Positions 16,618-24,027 of a stretch of 49,386 nucleotides of DNA are shown piece by piece. The notes under the pieces are model-generated. The model was not told the DNA's origin, did no database searches, and saw nothing but the letters and a program-made list of their open reading frames with translations. This DNA comes from CALXCT01 sp964422185 (GTDB taxonomy: Bacteria > Bacillota > Clostridia > Oscillospirales > Oscillospiraceae), in NCBI GenBank assembly GCA_964422185.1, contig CAYRAG010000008.1, positions 1 to 49,386 of the forward strand, written 5' to 3'. The position numbers were made by a program, and so were the translations under genes. How positions within the stretch are numbered: position 1 is the stretch's first letter; each line of letters begins with the position of its first letter.

Positions 16618-16678
16618 AAAAACGGGATCTGCGCCCCCGGAGCAGTTCGGATCCGCGCTCCGGGGGAAACAGATCCCG
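16618..16678 (-). terminator. Intercistronic terminator between AOR and moaD genes
   Basis: Outer stem CGGGATCTG (16623-16631) with CAGATCCCG (16670-16678); inner stem CCCCCGGAGC (16634-16643) with GCTCCGGGGG (16657-16666). Read on the minus strand it is followed at once by TTTTT (16618-16622), the form of an intrinsic terminator. Downstream genes would receive reduced or conditional transcription. Confidence 0.8.
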
Positions 16679-16692
16679 ATGAGGAGGTGGTG

Positions 16693-18495
16693 TCAGCCGA
16701 TGCTCAGCTCGGACAGTTTTTCAGGCGTGGGGATGCCTTCCTCGTCCCAGCCGCGGGCCGCGTAGTACTCCTTGAGCATGGTGTGCAGCTCGTTGACCTT
16801 GCCTTTCGCAGGGCCTTCCGGCAGCTCGTCCCGCAGCAGACGCGGAGGCAGGGTGTCTTTCTCCACGCCGGCGGCGATGTTGAACTGCTTCTCCAGGTTC
16901 CAGACGCGCTCCCCTTTCAGGAGGATGTCCGCGTCAGACTCGGTGCTGCCCACCGCCTGGCGGTACTGCTCGGCAATCTCGGGCAGGCCGATGCCGAAAG
17001 TGGTGAACAGGCAGATACCGGTGGAATCGCACAGCGCGGTCAGATCCTGGAAAGTCTTCAGCAGGCCGGCCTTGCCCTCGGTGACCAGAGGATCGGTCTG
17101 CACGGGGATACCCAGCACCTCGGGGGAGATCATGTAGCCGCGGACATGGCAGCCGCCGCGGTTGGAGGTGGCGTACTCCAGGCCGATGCCCTGAATGGCG
17201 CGGCCGTCGTAGGCGGGCATCTCCTGCTTCTTCACGGACATGGACAGCTCGGGATGGCCGTACTTCTCCGCCATGCGGTAGGAGCCCAGGCCGAGGATCT
17301 TGCCGAAGCCCTCGCCCTTGCAGGTCATCTCGGTGCAGCGGACCATGGCCTTCTCGTCGCCGAAGCGCAGCGGGAAGCCGATGTCCTCCTCAGGCAGCGC
17401 GCCCATCTCGTACAGCTCCATGGCGCACGCGATGGTGGAGCCCATGGTGATGGGGTCGATGCCGTACTGGTTGCACAGGAAGTTGGCGTTGCAGACGGCG
17501 CCCAGGTCGTTGATGCCGCAGTCGGCGCCGAACGACCAGCCGGCCTCGTACTCGGGGCCCTCGCCCTTGGACTTGAACGGGCCCTCGTTGATGTCGGTCA
17601 CGCGGCCGCAGCCGATGGAGCAGCCGAAGCAGCCCTTGTTCCGCAGCAGGTACTTGGCGGTCAGGGTCTCGCCGGAGATGTCGTCCGCCTGGGGGTAGAC
17701 GGAGCCGTCGCGGCCGTTGTTCACGGGCAGCGCGCCGCTGGCGTTGATGATGTTCACGAGGATCTCCGTGCCATAGCTGGACAGGCCGGCGCCGGTGACG
17801 GGATGGGCCTTCAGCGTGGCGCGGGCGTCCGTGGCGGCCTTGAAGAACGCGTCGGGATTGGCCACAAAGATGGAGCCGGTGCCCTTGACCGCGACGGCCT
17901 TCAGGTTCTTGCTGCCCATGACGGCGCCCATGCCGCCGCGGCCGGCGGCGCGGTGCTTGTCGTTCATGATGGTGGCGAACAGGCAGCCGGTCTCGCCCGC
18001 GGGGGCGATACAGGCGATGCGGAACAGCTCGCCGCACTCCTCGTTGAGGAGATCGGTGGTCTCGTACACATCCTTGCCCCACAGATGGGAGGCGTCACGG
18101 AGCTCCACCTTGTCGTCGTTGATGTACAGATAGACCGGCTTGTCGGAGACATCCTCAAAGATGATGCCGTCATAGCCGGCGTACTTCAGCTCGGGGCCGA
18201 AATGGCCGCCGGAGTTGGCCGCGCCGATGGTGCCGGTCAGGGGGGACTTGGCCACCGCGTTGTACCGGCCGGAGGAAGTGGCGCAGGTGCCGGTCAGGGG
18301 GCCGGTCATGAAGATCAGGTTGTTCTCCGGGCCCAGAGGATCGCACTTCGGGTCGCACTCGTCGCAGTAGTACTTGGTGCCCAGACCGCGGGCGCCCACA
18401 TACTCGTCGGCGTTCTTCATGTTCAGGGGTTCTTTGACGATGGTGCCTTTTTTGAGATTGACTCTCAGGATGGTTCCCACATATCCGTAACTCAT
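16693..18495 (-). CDS. Tungsten-dependent aldehyde:ferredoxin oxidoreductase (AOR family)
   Basis: 600 residues, like the archaeal enzymes. It oxidises aldehydes to carboxylic acids (or the reverse) at a tungsto-bispterin site with a nearby [4Fe-4S] cluster. Cluster ligands are Cys289, Cys292, Cys296 and Cys495 (GCFGCSIGC and STGIC), almost the same numbers as in Pyrococcus furiosus AOR. The acid/histidine pair expected at the active site is present (GPEYE near 315, GGCH at 450). Other pterin-contact signatures are GRGGMGAVMGSKNLKA and SGRYNAVAKSPLTGT. It overlaps the ferredoxin gene by four bases. The aldehyde substrate is unknown. Gut-bacterial AOR-family complexes with NuoEFG-like partners have been reported, and this operon has that layout. 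Confidence 0.95.
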   Translation of the reverse strand: MSYGYVGTILRVNLKKGTIVKEPLNMKNADEYVGARGLGTKYYCDECDPKCDPLGPENNLIFMTGPLTGTCATSSGRYNAVAKSPLTGTIGAANSGGHFGPELKYAGYDGIIFEDVSDKPVYLYINDDKVELRDASHLWGKDVYETTDLLNEECGELFRIACIAPAGETGCLFATIMNDKHRAAGRGGMGAVMGSKNLKAVAVKGTGSIFVANPDAFFKAATDARATLKAHPVTGAGLSSYGTEILVNIINASGALPVNNGRDGSVYPQADDISGETLTAKYLLRNKGCFGCSIGCGRVTDINEGPFKSKGEGPEYEAGWSFGADCGINDLGAVCNANFLCNQYGIDPITMGSTIACAMELYEMGALPEEDIGFPLRFGDEKAMVRCTEMTCKGEGFGKILGLGSYRMAEKYGHPELSMSVKKQEMPAYDGRAIQGIGLEYATSNRGGCHVRGYMISPEVLGIPVQTDPLVTEGKAGLLKTFQDLTALCDSTGICLFTTFGIGLPEIAEQYRQAVGSTESDADILLKGERVWNLEKQFNIAAGVEKDTLPPRLLRDELPEGPAKGKVNELHTMLKEYYAARGWDEEGIPTPEKLSELSIG

Positions 18496-18977
18496 TGTGC
18501 GGCTTCCTCCTCTCCGAATACATCCTTGAATTTTGCGGCTACCGCACGCTTCCGATCCGTCATGGCGTCGGGATCCACATAGACAATGGCCTCACCCGGG
18601 CAGTACCTGGCGCACTTGGGGTCGCCCTCGCACAGGTCGCACTTGAAGACCTTGCGCAGGACGGGGTTGTAGGTGATGTTGCCCAGCGGGCAGGCGTTCA
18701 TGCACATCTTGCAGCCGATGCAGCGCTCATAGTTGATGACGGCCGCGCCGTTCTCGTCCCGGCTGATCGCCTTCACGGGGCAGACTTTCAGGCAGCATGC
18801 CTCCTCGCACTGAAGGCACATGACGGGAATGGCGATGGCGGCGGTGTCATACTCCATGACTGTGACATTGGCCATCTTGGGGTTGAACTGCTGGTAGTGC
18901 CCGAAAGAACAGACCAGCTCGCAGGTGCGGCAGCCGATACATTTCTCGGGTTTGATCATCAATTGCTTCATTGGCAT
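18492..18977 (-). CDS. Polyferredoxin small subunit of AOR (four [4Fe-4S] clusters)
   Basis: 161 residues with sixteen cluster cysteines: CIGCRTCELVC (Cys13-23), CLQCEEACCLKVCP, CIGCKMCMNACP and CDLCEGDPKCARYCP. It resembles the electron-transfer small subunits of Aor/Bam/Wor complexes and should shuttle electrons from the tungsten subunit to the NuoEFG-like module. First gene of the operon. Possible starts are the ATG at 18977 or at 18971; the only strong Shine-Dalgarno is far upstream, separated by a hairpin (see 18978-19010). It overlaps the AOR start by four bases. Confidence 0.92.
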   Translation of the reverse strand: MPMKQLMIKPEKCIGCRTCELVCSFGHYQQFNPKMANVTVMEYDTAAIAIPVMCLQCEEACCLKVCPVKAISRDENGAAVINYERCIGCKMCMNACPLGNITYNPVLRKVFKCDLCEGDPKCARYCPGEAIVYVDPDAMTDRKRAVAAKFKDVFGEEEAAQ

Positions 18978-19010
18978 CTCAGGTTCCTAAGACCTGAGCG
19001 TCACCTCCTG
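18978..19010 (-). promoter_or_regulatory. Shine-Dalgarno separated from start codon by a perfect hairpin
   Basis: On the minus strand CAGGAGGTGACG is followed by CTCAGGT, a 7-base loop and ACCTGAG, and then directly by the ATG of the ferredoxin gene. The Shine-Dalgarno is about 26 bases from the start, too far unless the 21-base hairpin folds; with it folded the effective spacing is about 5 bases. It may be a translational switch or a bypass structure. Confidence 0.7.
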
Positions 19011-19109
19011 TTCCTTATTTTTGTGTATTCCAACTCGCCAAAGAACTTATCCCGTCTAAATTTTAACAAATGCCGCATGAGAATGACAGGAGGCCGGGAA
19101 AAGTATATA

Positions 19110-19138
19110 TTGATTTTTGGAATAGAAACGCATAAGAT
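19110..19138 (+). promoter_or_regulatory. Probable promoter of divergent lysR
   Basis: TTGATT (19110-19115), 17-base spacer, TAAGAT (19133-19138), in the AT-rich region between the AOR operon and lysR. It gives a leader of about 140 bases containing the hairpin at 19212-19239. No convincing minus-strand promoter for the AOR operon could be picked, which suits a LysR-activated, non-consensus promoter. Confidence 0.5.
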
Positions 19139-19211
19139 AAACAGGAGGGGCAAACGCTTCTCCCGCAAGGAGATCGGCAGAAACGCCCTGTTATTTTCCA
19201 GGGAAATTGAA

Positions 19212-19239
19212 CCGATAGAATCCATTTATCGGCTTTTTT
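19212..19239 (+). terminator. Terminator-like hairpin in lysR leader
   Basis: CCGATA, a 9-base loop, TATCGG, then C and six Ts. It lies 43 bases before the lysR start and downstream of its likely promoter, so it could attenuate lysR expression. The stem is short (6 bp). Confidence 0.5.
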
Positions 19240-19282
19240 CATAGCTTAAAGGGAATAAGAAGATCCGGGAGGGCGAAGCGGC

Positions 19283-20173
19283 ATGAACATCAGTCAGATC
19301 CGGTATTTCGTCACGGTGGCGCACCTGCAGAACATGACCAGGGCGGCGGAGCTGCTGCACCTGTCCCAGCCGTCCCTGTCCAAGAGCATCGCGCGCCTGG
19401 AGGAGGAGCTGGGCACCCCCCTGTTCCTGCGCAGCGGGAAGCGGATCACCCTCAGCAAACAGGGCAAGCGGTTTCTGGACGCGGCCATGGTGATGCTCCG
19501 GGAGCTGGACGACGCCGTGGAGGAGATGGACGAGCTGGGCGGCGGCATGGGCAGCCGGCTGGCCGTCGGGGTGTACGGGGCGCATCCTGCGGTGATGCCG
19601 CTTCTGGCGGAGTTTGCCGGGCTGCACCCGGAGGTGGAGTACGAGCTGACCAGCAACATCGAGATCATCGAGCACCTGGAGGTCGCGGAGTTTGACATGC
19701 TGGTCTACCCCGCCATCCCCCGGTATGGAAAGCTGGTGGGCCGGAAGCTCTGCGACGAGCGGTACCTGCTGGCGGTGCCCGCGTCCCACCCGCTGGCGGG
19801 CCGCCGGGCGGTGCGCCCCGCGGATTTCCTGGACGAGCCGTTCGTGTTCCTGCGCAGCGGCACGGTGTATACGGAATACTGCTGTGAGCTGTGCTCCGCC
19901 ATGAGTCCGGGGCTGCGGATCCGGGGCTATGTCACCGCCCCGGAGTTCCACCGGGAGATGGTGGCCTCCGGCATGGCCCTCGGGTTTGTTCCGGAGGGGT
20001 GCGCGGACGCCTACCGCAGGGACAGGCGGATCCGGCTGCTGACCATCACGGACAGCAGGTTCTCCCGCTCCATGATGTTCTGCTTCCGCAAGGAGAAGTA
20101 TGAGACGCCCCTGGGGCTGCAGCTCCAGCAGTTCATGCTGGGCAGGCTGGAGCCGGGGCAGCTGAGACAGTAA
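19283..20173 (+). CDS. LysR family regulator divergent from AOR operon
   Basis: 296 residues. The N-terminal winged helix-turn-helix reads MNISQIRYFVTVAHLQNMTR, then AAELLHLSQPSLSKSI, and continues LGTPLFLRSGKRITLSKQG. The rest is a two-lobed effector domain with several cysteines (YCCELCSAM), possibly of sensory interest. The start at 19283 follows GGGAGG. Position back-to-back with the AOR operon is the classical LysR arrangement, so it is the leading candidate for operon control by aldehyde, metal or redox state (inference). No operator was assigned. Confidence 0.92.
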   Translation: MNISQIRYFVTVAHLQNMTRAAELLHLSQPSLSKSIARLEEELGTPLFLRSGKRITLSKQGKRFLDAAMVMLRELDDAVEEMDELGGGMGSRLAVGVYGAHPAVMPLLAEFAGLHPEVEYELTSNIEIIEHLEVAEFDMLVYPAIPRYGKLVGRKLCDERYLLAVPASHPLAGRRAVRPADFLDEPFVFLRSGTVYTEYCCELCSAMSPGLRIRGYVTAPEFHREMVASGMALGFVPEGCADAYRRDRRIRLLTITDSRFSRSMMFCFRKEKYETPLGLQLQQFMLGRLEPGQLRQ

Positions 20174-20178
20174 CAAAG

Positions 20179-20223
20179 ACCGGCCGGGAACCGTCCGCCG
20201 CCGGCGGGCAGTCCCTGGCCGGT
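20179..20223. terminator. Hairpin between convergent genes
   Basis: ACCGGCC (20179-20185) pairs with GGCCGGT (20217-20223), extended inward by GGGA/TCCC with one bulge. There is no T-run on either side; it probably separates lysR from the convergent membrane-protein gene. Confidence 0.45.
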
Positions 20224-20239
20224 TCGCTCCGGGAACAGG

Positions 20240-20608
20240 TCAGAAGATATCCGTGCTCTTGCGCTTGCCGGCCTGGGACTCAGGCGTATCCTCCCACTTC
20301 CTGGGCGTCAGGTCGTAGCAGACGAAGTACAACAGGGCGCAGGCCGCCAGGACGACGATATACTTCACCAGCCAGGTCGGGAAAAACCGCTGAACGATCA
20401 GACTGGCGGCGCAGCCTGCCGCGAGAAGCAGCAGCGCCACACCGGCGTTGCGGTACTCTTTCGGGGTGCGCACCGCCTCCCGCTGCTCCGGCTTCATCAT
20501 CAGATAATGGTAGACGGGCAGCGGACCCTTCCTGGCGAACATGAACACACTGCCCGCCGCCAGCAGGACAGCCAGCACGAGCAGGACAAACACCGCGAGA
20601 TTCTTCAA
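20240..20608 (-). CDS. Small membrane protein of unknown function
   Basis: 122 residues if the TTG at 20608 is used, which has AGAGGAGG 8 bases upstream; the longer frame has no ribosome-binding site and extends over the promoter. Three hydrophobic segments are visible: residues about 2-22, 58-76 and 84-103. A cytoplasmic-looking loop, HYLMMKPEQREAVRTPKEY, lies between the first two, loosely like DUF3784 proteins. The C-terminus is charged. No function can be given. Confidence 0.7.
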   Translation of the reverse strand: MKNLAVFVLLVLAVLLAAGSVFMFARKGPLPVYHYLMMKPEQREAVRTPKEYRNAGVALLLLAAGCAASLIVQRFFPTWLVKYIVVLAACALLYFVCYDLTPRKWEDTPESQAGKRKSTDIF

Positions 20609-20684
20609 GAACAAAGCCTCCTCTGTCAGGATGCGTCCGCCGCTGAAAATCCGGGTGGCCGCGGCCGCTCTCTTCCCGGCCGGT

Positions 20685-20713
20685 ATTGTACCAGACGCCG
20701 GGGAAAAAGGCAA
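20685..20713 (-). promoter_or_regulatory. Promoter of the small membrane protein gene
   Basis: On the minus strand TTGCCT, 17-base spacer, TACAAT. It lies about 80 bases upstream of the TTG start and supports that start over the longer frame. Confidence 0.65.
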
Positions 20714-20776
20714 GAGGGAGGCGCGGATTCAGACGGGCCGCCGTCCGGATCCCGCCGGCCGCGCCGCCATTTTTTC

Positions 20777-20805
20777 TTGCGCGGCGCGGGGAATCGGGGT
20801 ATAAT
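20777..20805 (+). promoter_or_regulatory. Promoter of typA
   Basis: TTGCGC (20777-20782), 17-base spacer, perfect TATAAT (20800-20805). The leader to the GTG start is about 130 bases. Confidence 0.75.
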
Positions 20806-20940
20806 ACCCGCGCTGTTGCGCACAAAAAAGGAAATTCACGCAGACCATTTCATGCCCGCTTCGCGTTCGCGTACCGCCCGGTGCGGCCAGTTTTGCGGAG
20901 TCGCAGGTGGCTTTGCCGGACAAAAGGAGTTCGATCTTCC

Positions 20941-22770
20941 GTGCAGAACGAAAAACTGAGAAATGTCGCCATTATTGCCCATGTGGACCATGGAAAGACC
21001 ACCCTGGTGGATCAGATGCTCAAACAGAGCGGGGTATACCGGGACAACCAGGCGGTGGTGGAGCGGGTCCTGGACTCCAACGAGCTGGAGCGGGAGCGGG
21101 GCATCACCATCCTGGCCAAGAACACCGCCGTCCAGTACGGGGATGTGAAGATCAACATCGTGGACACCCCGGGTCACGCGGACTTCGGCGGCGAGGTGGA
21201 GCGCATTCTGAAGATGGTCAACGGCGTGATATTGCTGGTGGACGCCGCGGAGGGCCCCATGCCCCAGACCCGGTTCGTGCTCTCCCGGGCGCTGGAGCTG
21301 GGACACCGGGTCATTGTGGTTCTGAATAAGATCGACCGCCCGGATCAGCGCGTCACCGAAGTGGTGGACGAGGTGCTGGAGCTTCTGCTGGATCTGGACG
21401 CCAGCGACGAGCAGCTGGACTCCCCCATGCTGTTCTGCTCCGGCCGCGAGGGCACCGCGTCCTACTCCCCGGATGTCCCGGGGAAGGATTTAAAGCCCCT
21501 TTTCGACACCATCCTGGAGTACATCCCGGCGCCGGAGGCGGACGAGGACGCGCCGTTCCAGATGCTGGTCAGCTCCATCGACTACAACGAGTTCGTGGGC
21601 CGCATCGCCATCGGGCGCATTGAGCGGGGTACGCTCCGGCAGAACCAGGAGATTGTGGTGTGCAACTACCACGACCCGGATCAGGTGAGCAAGCGGGCCA
21701 GGGCCACGGCCATGTACCAGTTCTCCGGCCTGAGCCGGGTTCCGGTGGAGTCCGCCTCGGCGGGCAATATCATCGCCATGAGCGGCATCGGGGACATCAC
21801 CATCGGCGACACGATCTGCGCCCCCGAGTGCGTGGAGCCCATCGAGTTTGTCCGGATCTCCGCGCCTACGCTGGAGATGACTTTTTCCGTCAACGACTCC
21901 CCCTTCGCCGGCCGGGAGGGCAAATATGTCACCAGCCGCCAGATCCGCGACCGCCTGTACCGGGAGACGCAGAAGGATGTGTCCCTCCGGGTCTCGGATA
22001 CCGATACCACCGAGGCGTTCAATGTGGCCGGCCGGGGCGAGATGTCCCTGTCCATCCTCATTGAGACCATGCGCAGGGAGGGCTTTGAGTTTCAGGTCTC
22101 GCCCCCGCGTGTGCTGTATCAGACGATTGACGGGGTGAGGTGCGAGCCCGTGGAGCGGGTGGTGGCGGATGTCCCCGCGGACAATGTGGGCTCCGTCATG
22201 GAGAAGCTGGGCGCCCGCCGGGGCGAGTTTCTGTCCATGACCCCCGTGGGCAGCCGGATGAAGCTGGAGTTCCTGGTTCCCTCCCGGGGCCTGTTCGGCT
22301 ACCGCAACGAGTTTCTGACGGATACCAGAGGCGAGGGCACCATGGCGTCTGTCTTTGAGAAGTACGCCCCGTACAAGGGAGAGATCAACCGCCGCACCAC
22401 AGGCTCCCTGATTGCCTTTGAGAGCGGCGAGTCCGTCGCCTACGGCCTGTTCAACGCCCAGGACCGCGGCCAGCTGTTCATCGGGCCCGGCGTGCCGGTC
22501 TACGCGGGCATGGTGGTGGGCCAGCAGGCGAAGCTGGAGGATATCACTGTCAATGTCTGCCGGAAAAAGCAGCTGACCAACATGCGGGCCGCCGGCTCGG
22601 ACGAGGCGCTGCACCTGGTGCCGCCCAAACAGATGTCCCTGGAGCAGTGCCTGGAGTTCCTGGCGGACGACGAGCTGCTGGAGGTCACGCCGTCCAGTCT
22701 GCGCATCCGGAAGAGCATCCTCAACCACGAGCAGCGGGCGAAGGCGATCCACCGGGCGAAAAACTCCTGA
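20941..22770 (+). CDS. typA: Ribosome-associated GTPase TypA/BipA
   Basis: 609 residues, the normal length. A translational GTPase that binds the 70S ribosome and assists large-subunit assembly and stress adaptation. G1 is AHVDHGKTT, the switch region has ERERGITILAKNTAV, G3 is DTPGHADFGGEVER and G4 is NKID. EF-G-like domains III and V and the TypA-specific C-terminal domain (NVCRKKQLTNMRAAGSDEA) follow. The start is the GTG at 20941 with AAGGAG upstream; translation from further upstream would cover the promoter. Confidence 0.97.
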   Translation: MQNEKLRNVAIIAHVDHGKTTLVDQMLKQSGVYRDNQAVVERVLDSNELERERGITILAKNTAVQYGDVKINIVDTPGHADFGGEVERILKMVNGVILLVDAAEGPMPQTRFVLSRALELGHRVIVVLNKIDRPDQRVTEVVDEVLELLLDLDASDEQLDSPMLFCSGREGTASYSPDVPGKDLKPLFDTILEYIPAPEADEDAPFQMLVSSIDYNEFVGRIAIGRIERGTLRQNQEIVVCNYHDPDQVSKRARATAMYQFSGLSRVPVESASAGNIIAMSGIGDITIGDTICAPECVEPIEFVRISAPTLEMTFSVNDSPFAGREGKYVTSRQIRDRLYRETQKDVSLRVSDTDTTEAFNVAGRGEMSLSILIETMRREGFEFQVSPPRVLYQTIDGVRCEPVERVVADVPADNVGSVMEKLGARRGEFLSMTPVGSRMKLEFLVPSRGLFGYRNEFLTDTRGEGTMASVFEKYAPYKGEINRRTTGSLIAFESGESVAYGLFNAQDRGQLFIGPGVPVYAGMVVGQQAKLEDITVNVCRKKQLTNMRAAGSDEALHLVPPKQMSLEQCLEFLADDELLEVTPSSLRIRKSILNHEQRAKAIHRAKNS

Positions 22771-22778
22771 GAGAGAAA

Positions 22779-22821
22779 AAGAGCCGTACCCGGGCGGGAA
22801 CGCCATCCGGATACGGCTCTT
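22779..22821. terminator. Bidirectional terminator between typA and yihY-like gene
   Basis: AAGAGCCGTA (22779-22788) pairs with TACGGCTCTT (22812-22821). The minus-strand reading ends in TTTTTC, so it is strong for the yihY-like gene and weaker for typA. Confidence 0.8.
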
Positions 22822-22847
22822 GCGGGTCAGGGGACGCTGCGGGAAAC

Positions 22848-23774
22848 TCAGGGCTGCCCGGCTTTCCGGGAATGCCTTTTCGACGCACGCCGCTCCGACC
22901 GGGTGGCCCATGAGGTCTCCGGCCGGATTTCATACCAGGTCTGGTTGACGGCGCAGCCGATGATCAGGATATTGGAGCACAGGTACAGCCATAACATCAG
23001 GATGATCACCGAGGCCAGCGACCCGTACAGCAGAGAGTACCGGGAGGAGAGGCCGATGATCAGGGAGAAGATGGCGGAGGCGGCGACCATGGCAATGGTG
23101 GCGGTGAGCGCACCCGTGAGAATCGGCACTCCCGTGCTCACCGGGGTGCCCGCCCGGTACAGAATGAGCACCAGCGCCATGACCACCAGGAACAGCAGGA
23201 TGTAGCGCATCCAGGTCCACAGCCCGGCCAGGGCGTCCAGATCGATGAGGGCGAGCAGCTGCCGGGGCAGGGCCTGCTCGATCAGCCGGAAGAACCACCC
23301 GCCGGTGAGCACCACGATGATGGAAAGATACATGGTGACCAGGAACAGAAGGGACACGGCGAAACTCAGGCCGAGCCGTTTCAGGCTGGCGGCGGCCCCC
23401 TGCGGAACCTGCCCGTGGATTTCATCCATGACATCGAGCATGGTGCGCACGGCGGCGGACGCGGACAGCAGCACCGTGAGGAGGCCCGCCACGAACATCG
23501 GGGTGGACTGGTTCTCGGACAGGTACTGGACATAGCTGCTCACCAGGCTGAACACCCCGGCGGGAAGCACGCCCTGCAGCGTCTGCAGGATGGCGTCCCA
23601 GTTCACATCCACCAGGCCGAGAAACGCGTTGATGCAGATCACCAGGGGAAAGACCGTCAACAGGAGGAAAAAGGTCAAAGCCGCCGCGGCCCGGCCCACC
23701 CGGTTCTCAAAGTAGAGGTTCGCCAGGCGGATGCCGAACCGCACGGGCAGTTTGTCGTAGATCCTGCTATCCAT
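22848..23774 (-). CDS. YihY/BrkB family inner-membrane protein
   Basis: 308 residues with about six transmembrane segments. Family features are RVGRAAAALTFFLLLTVFP near the N-terminus (the conserved 'AAAxTFF' helix), the SASAAVRTMLDVMDEIHG segment and the C-terminal YGSLASVIILMLWLYLCSNI, then AVNQTWYE. The biochemical role of the family is unsettled (once wrongly called RNase BN). The ATG follows AAAGGAGG by 5 bases. Transcribed alone. Confidence 0.9.
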   Translation of the reverse strand: MDSRIYDKLPVRFGIRLANLYFENRVGRAAAALTFFLLLTVFPLVICINAFLGLVDVNWDAILQTLQGVLPAGVFSLVSSYVQYLSENQSTPMFVAGLLTVLLSASAAVRTMLDVMDEIHGQVPQGAAASLKRLGLSFAVSLLFLVTMYLSIIVVLTGGWFFRLIEQALPRQLLALIDLDALAGLWTWMRYILLFLVVMALVLILYRAGTPVSTGVPILTGALTATIAMVAASAIFSLIIGLSSRYSLLYGSLASVIILMLWLYLCSNILIIGCAVNQTWYEIRPETSWATRSERRASKRHSRKAGQP

Positions 23775-23908
23775 GGCGCCCTCCTTTCTCCCGGGATGCG
23801 TTTCGTGCCGGCCGGACGGCCCCCGCGCCGCGGGAACCGCACCATCCGCGCTGAGCTGCGCCGGAGTGCGCGGGCGGGTGATCAGAGAGAACTCATCCGG
23901 CAGCCACC

Positions 23909-23936
23909 ATTATAGTGGCTTTTTATCCGTTTGCAA
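23909..23936 (-). promoter_or_regulatory. Promoter of yihY-like gene, within a palindrome
   Basis: On the minus strand TTGCAA, 16-base spacer, TATAAT. The -10 box sits in the loop of AGCCAC/GTGGCT (23902-23920), which on the plus strand is followed by TTTTT and might also act as a weak terminator. No clear promoter was found for the plus-strand operon starting at 24028. Confidence 0.7.
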
Positions 23937-24027
23937 ATGTTTTTTCCATGGGCGCCGCCCCGGGAGGATGGATTTCTCCCCGCGAGCCGCGCCGCATCGC
24001 GAGATCAAAGGCAGGGAGGACAGGTTC

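Noticed and set aside
16192..18582. A 796-codon plus-strand frame over the AOR, moaD and nuoE-like genes
   Set aside because: Antisense shadow crossing three real genes; no domain, composition typical of codon-bias artefact.
18495..19244. A plus-strand frame antisense to the ferredoxin gene running into the intergenic region
   Set aside because: Mostly a shadow of the four-cluster ferredoxin; the intergenic tail has no coding character.
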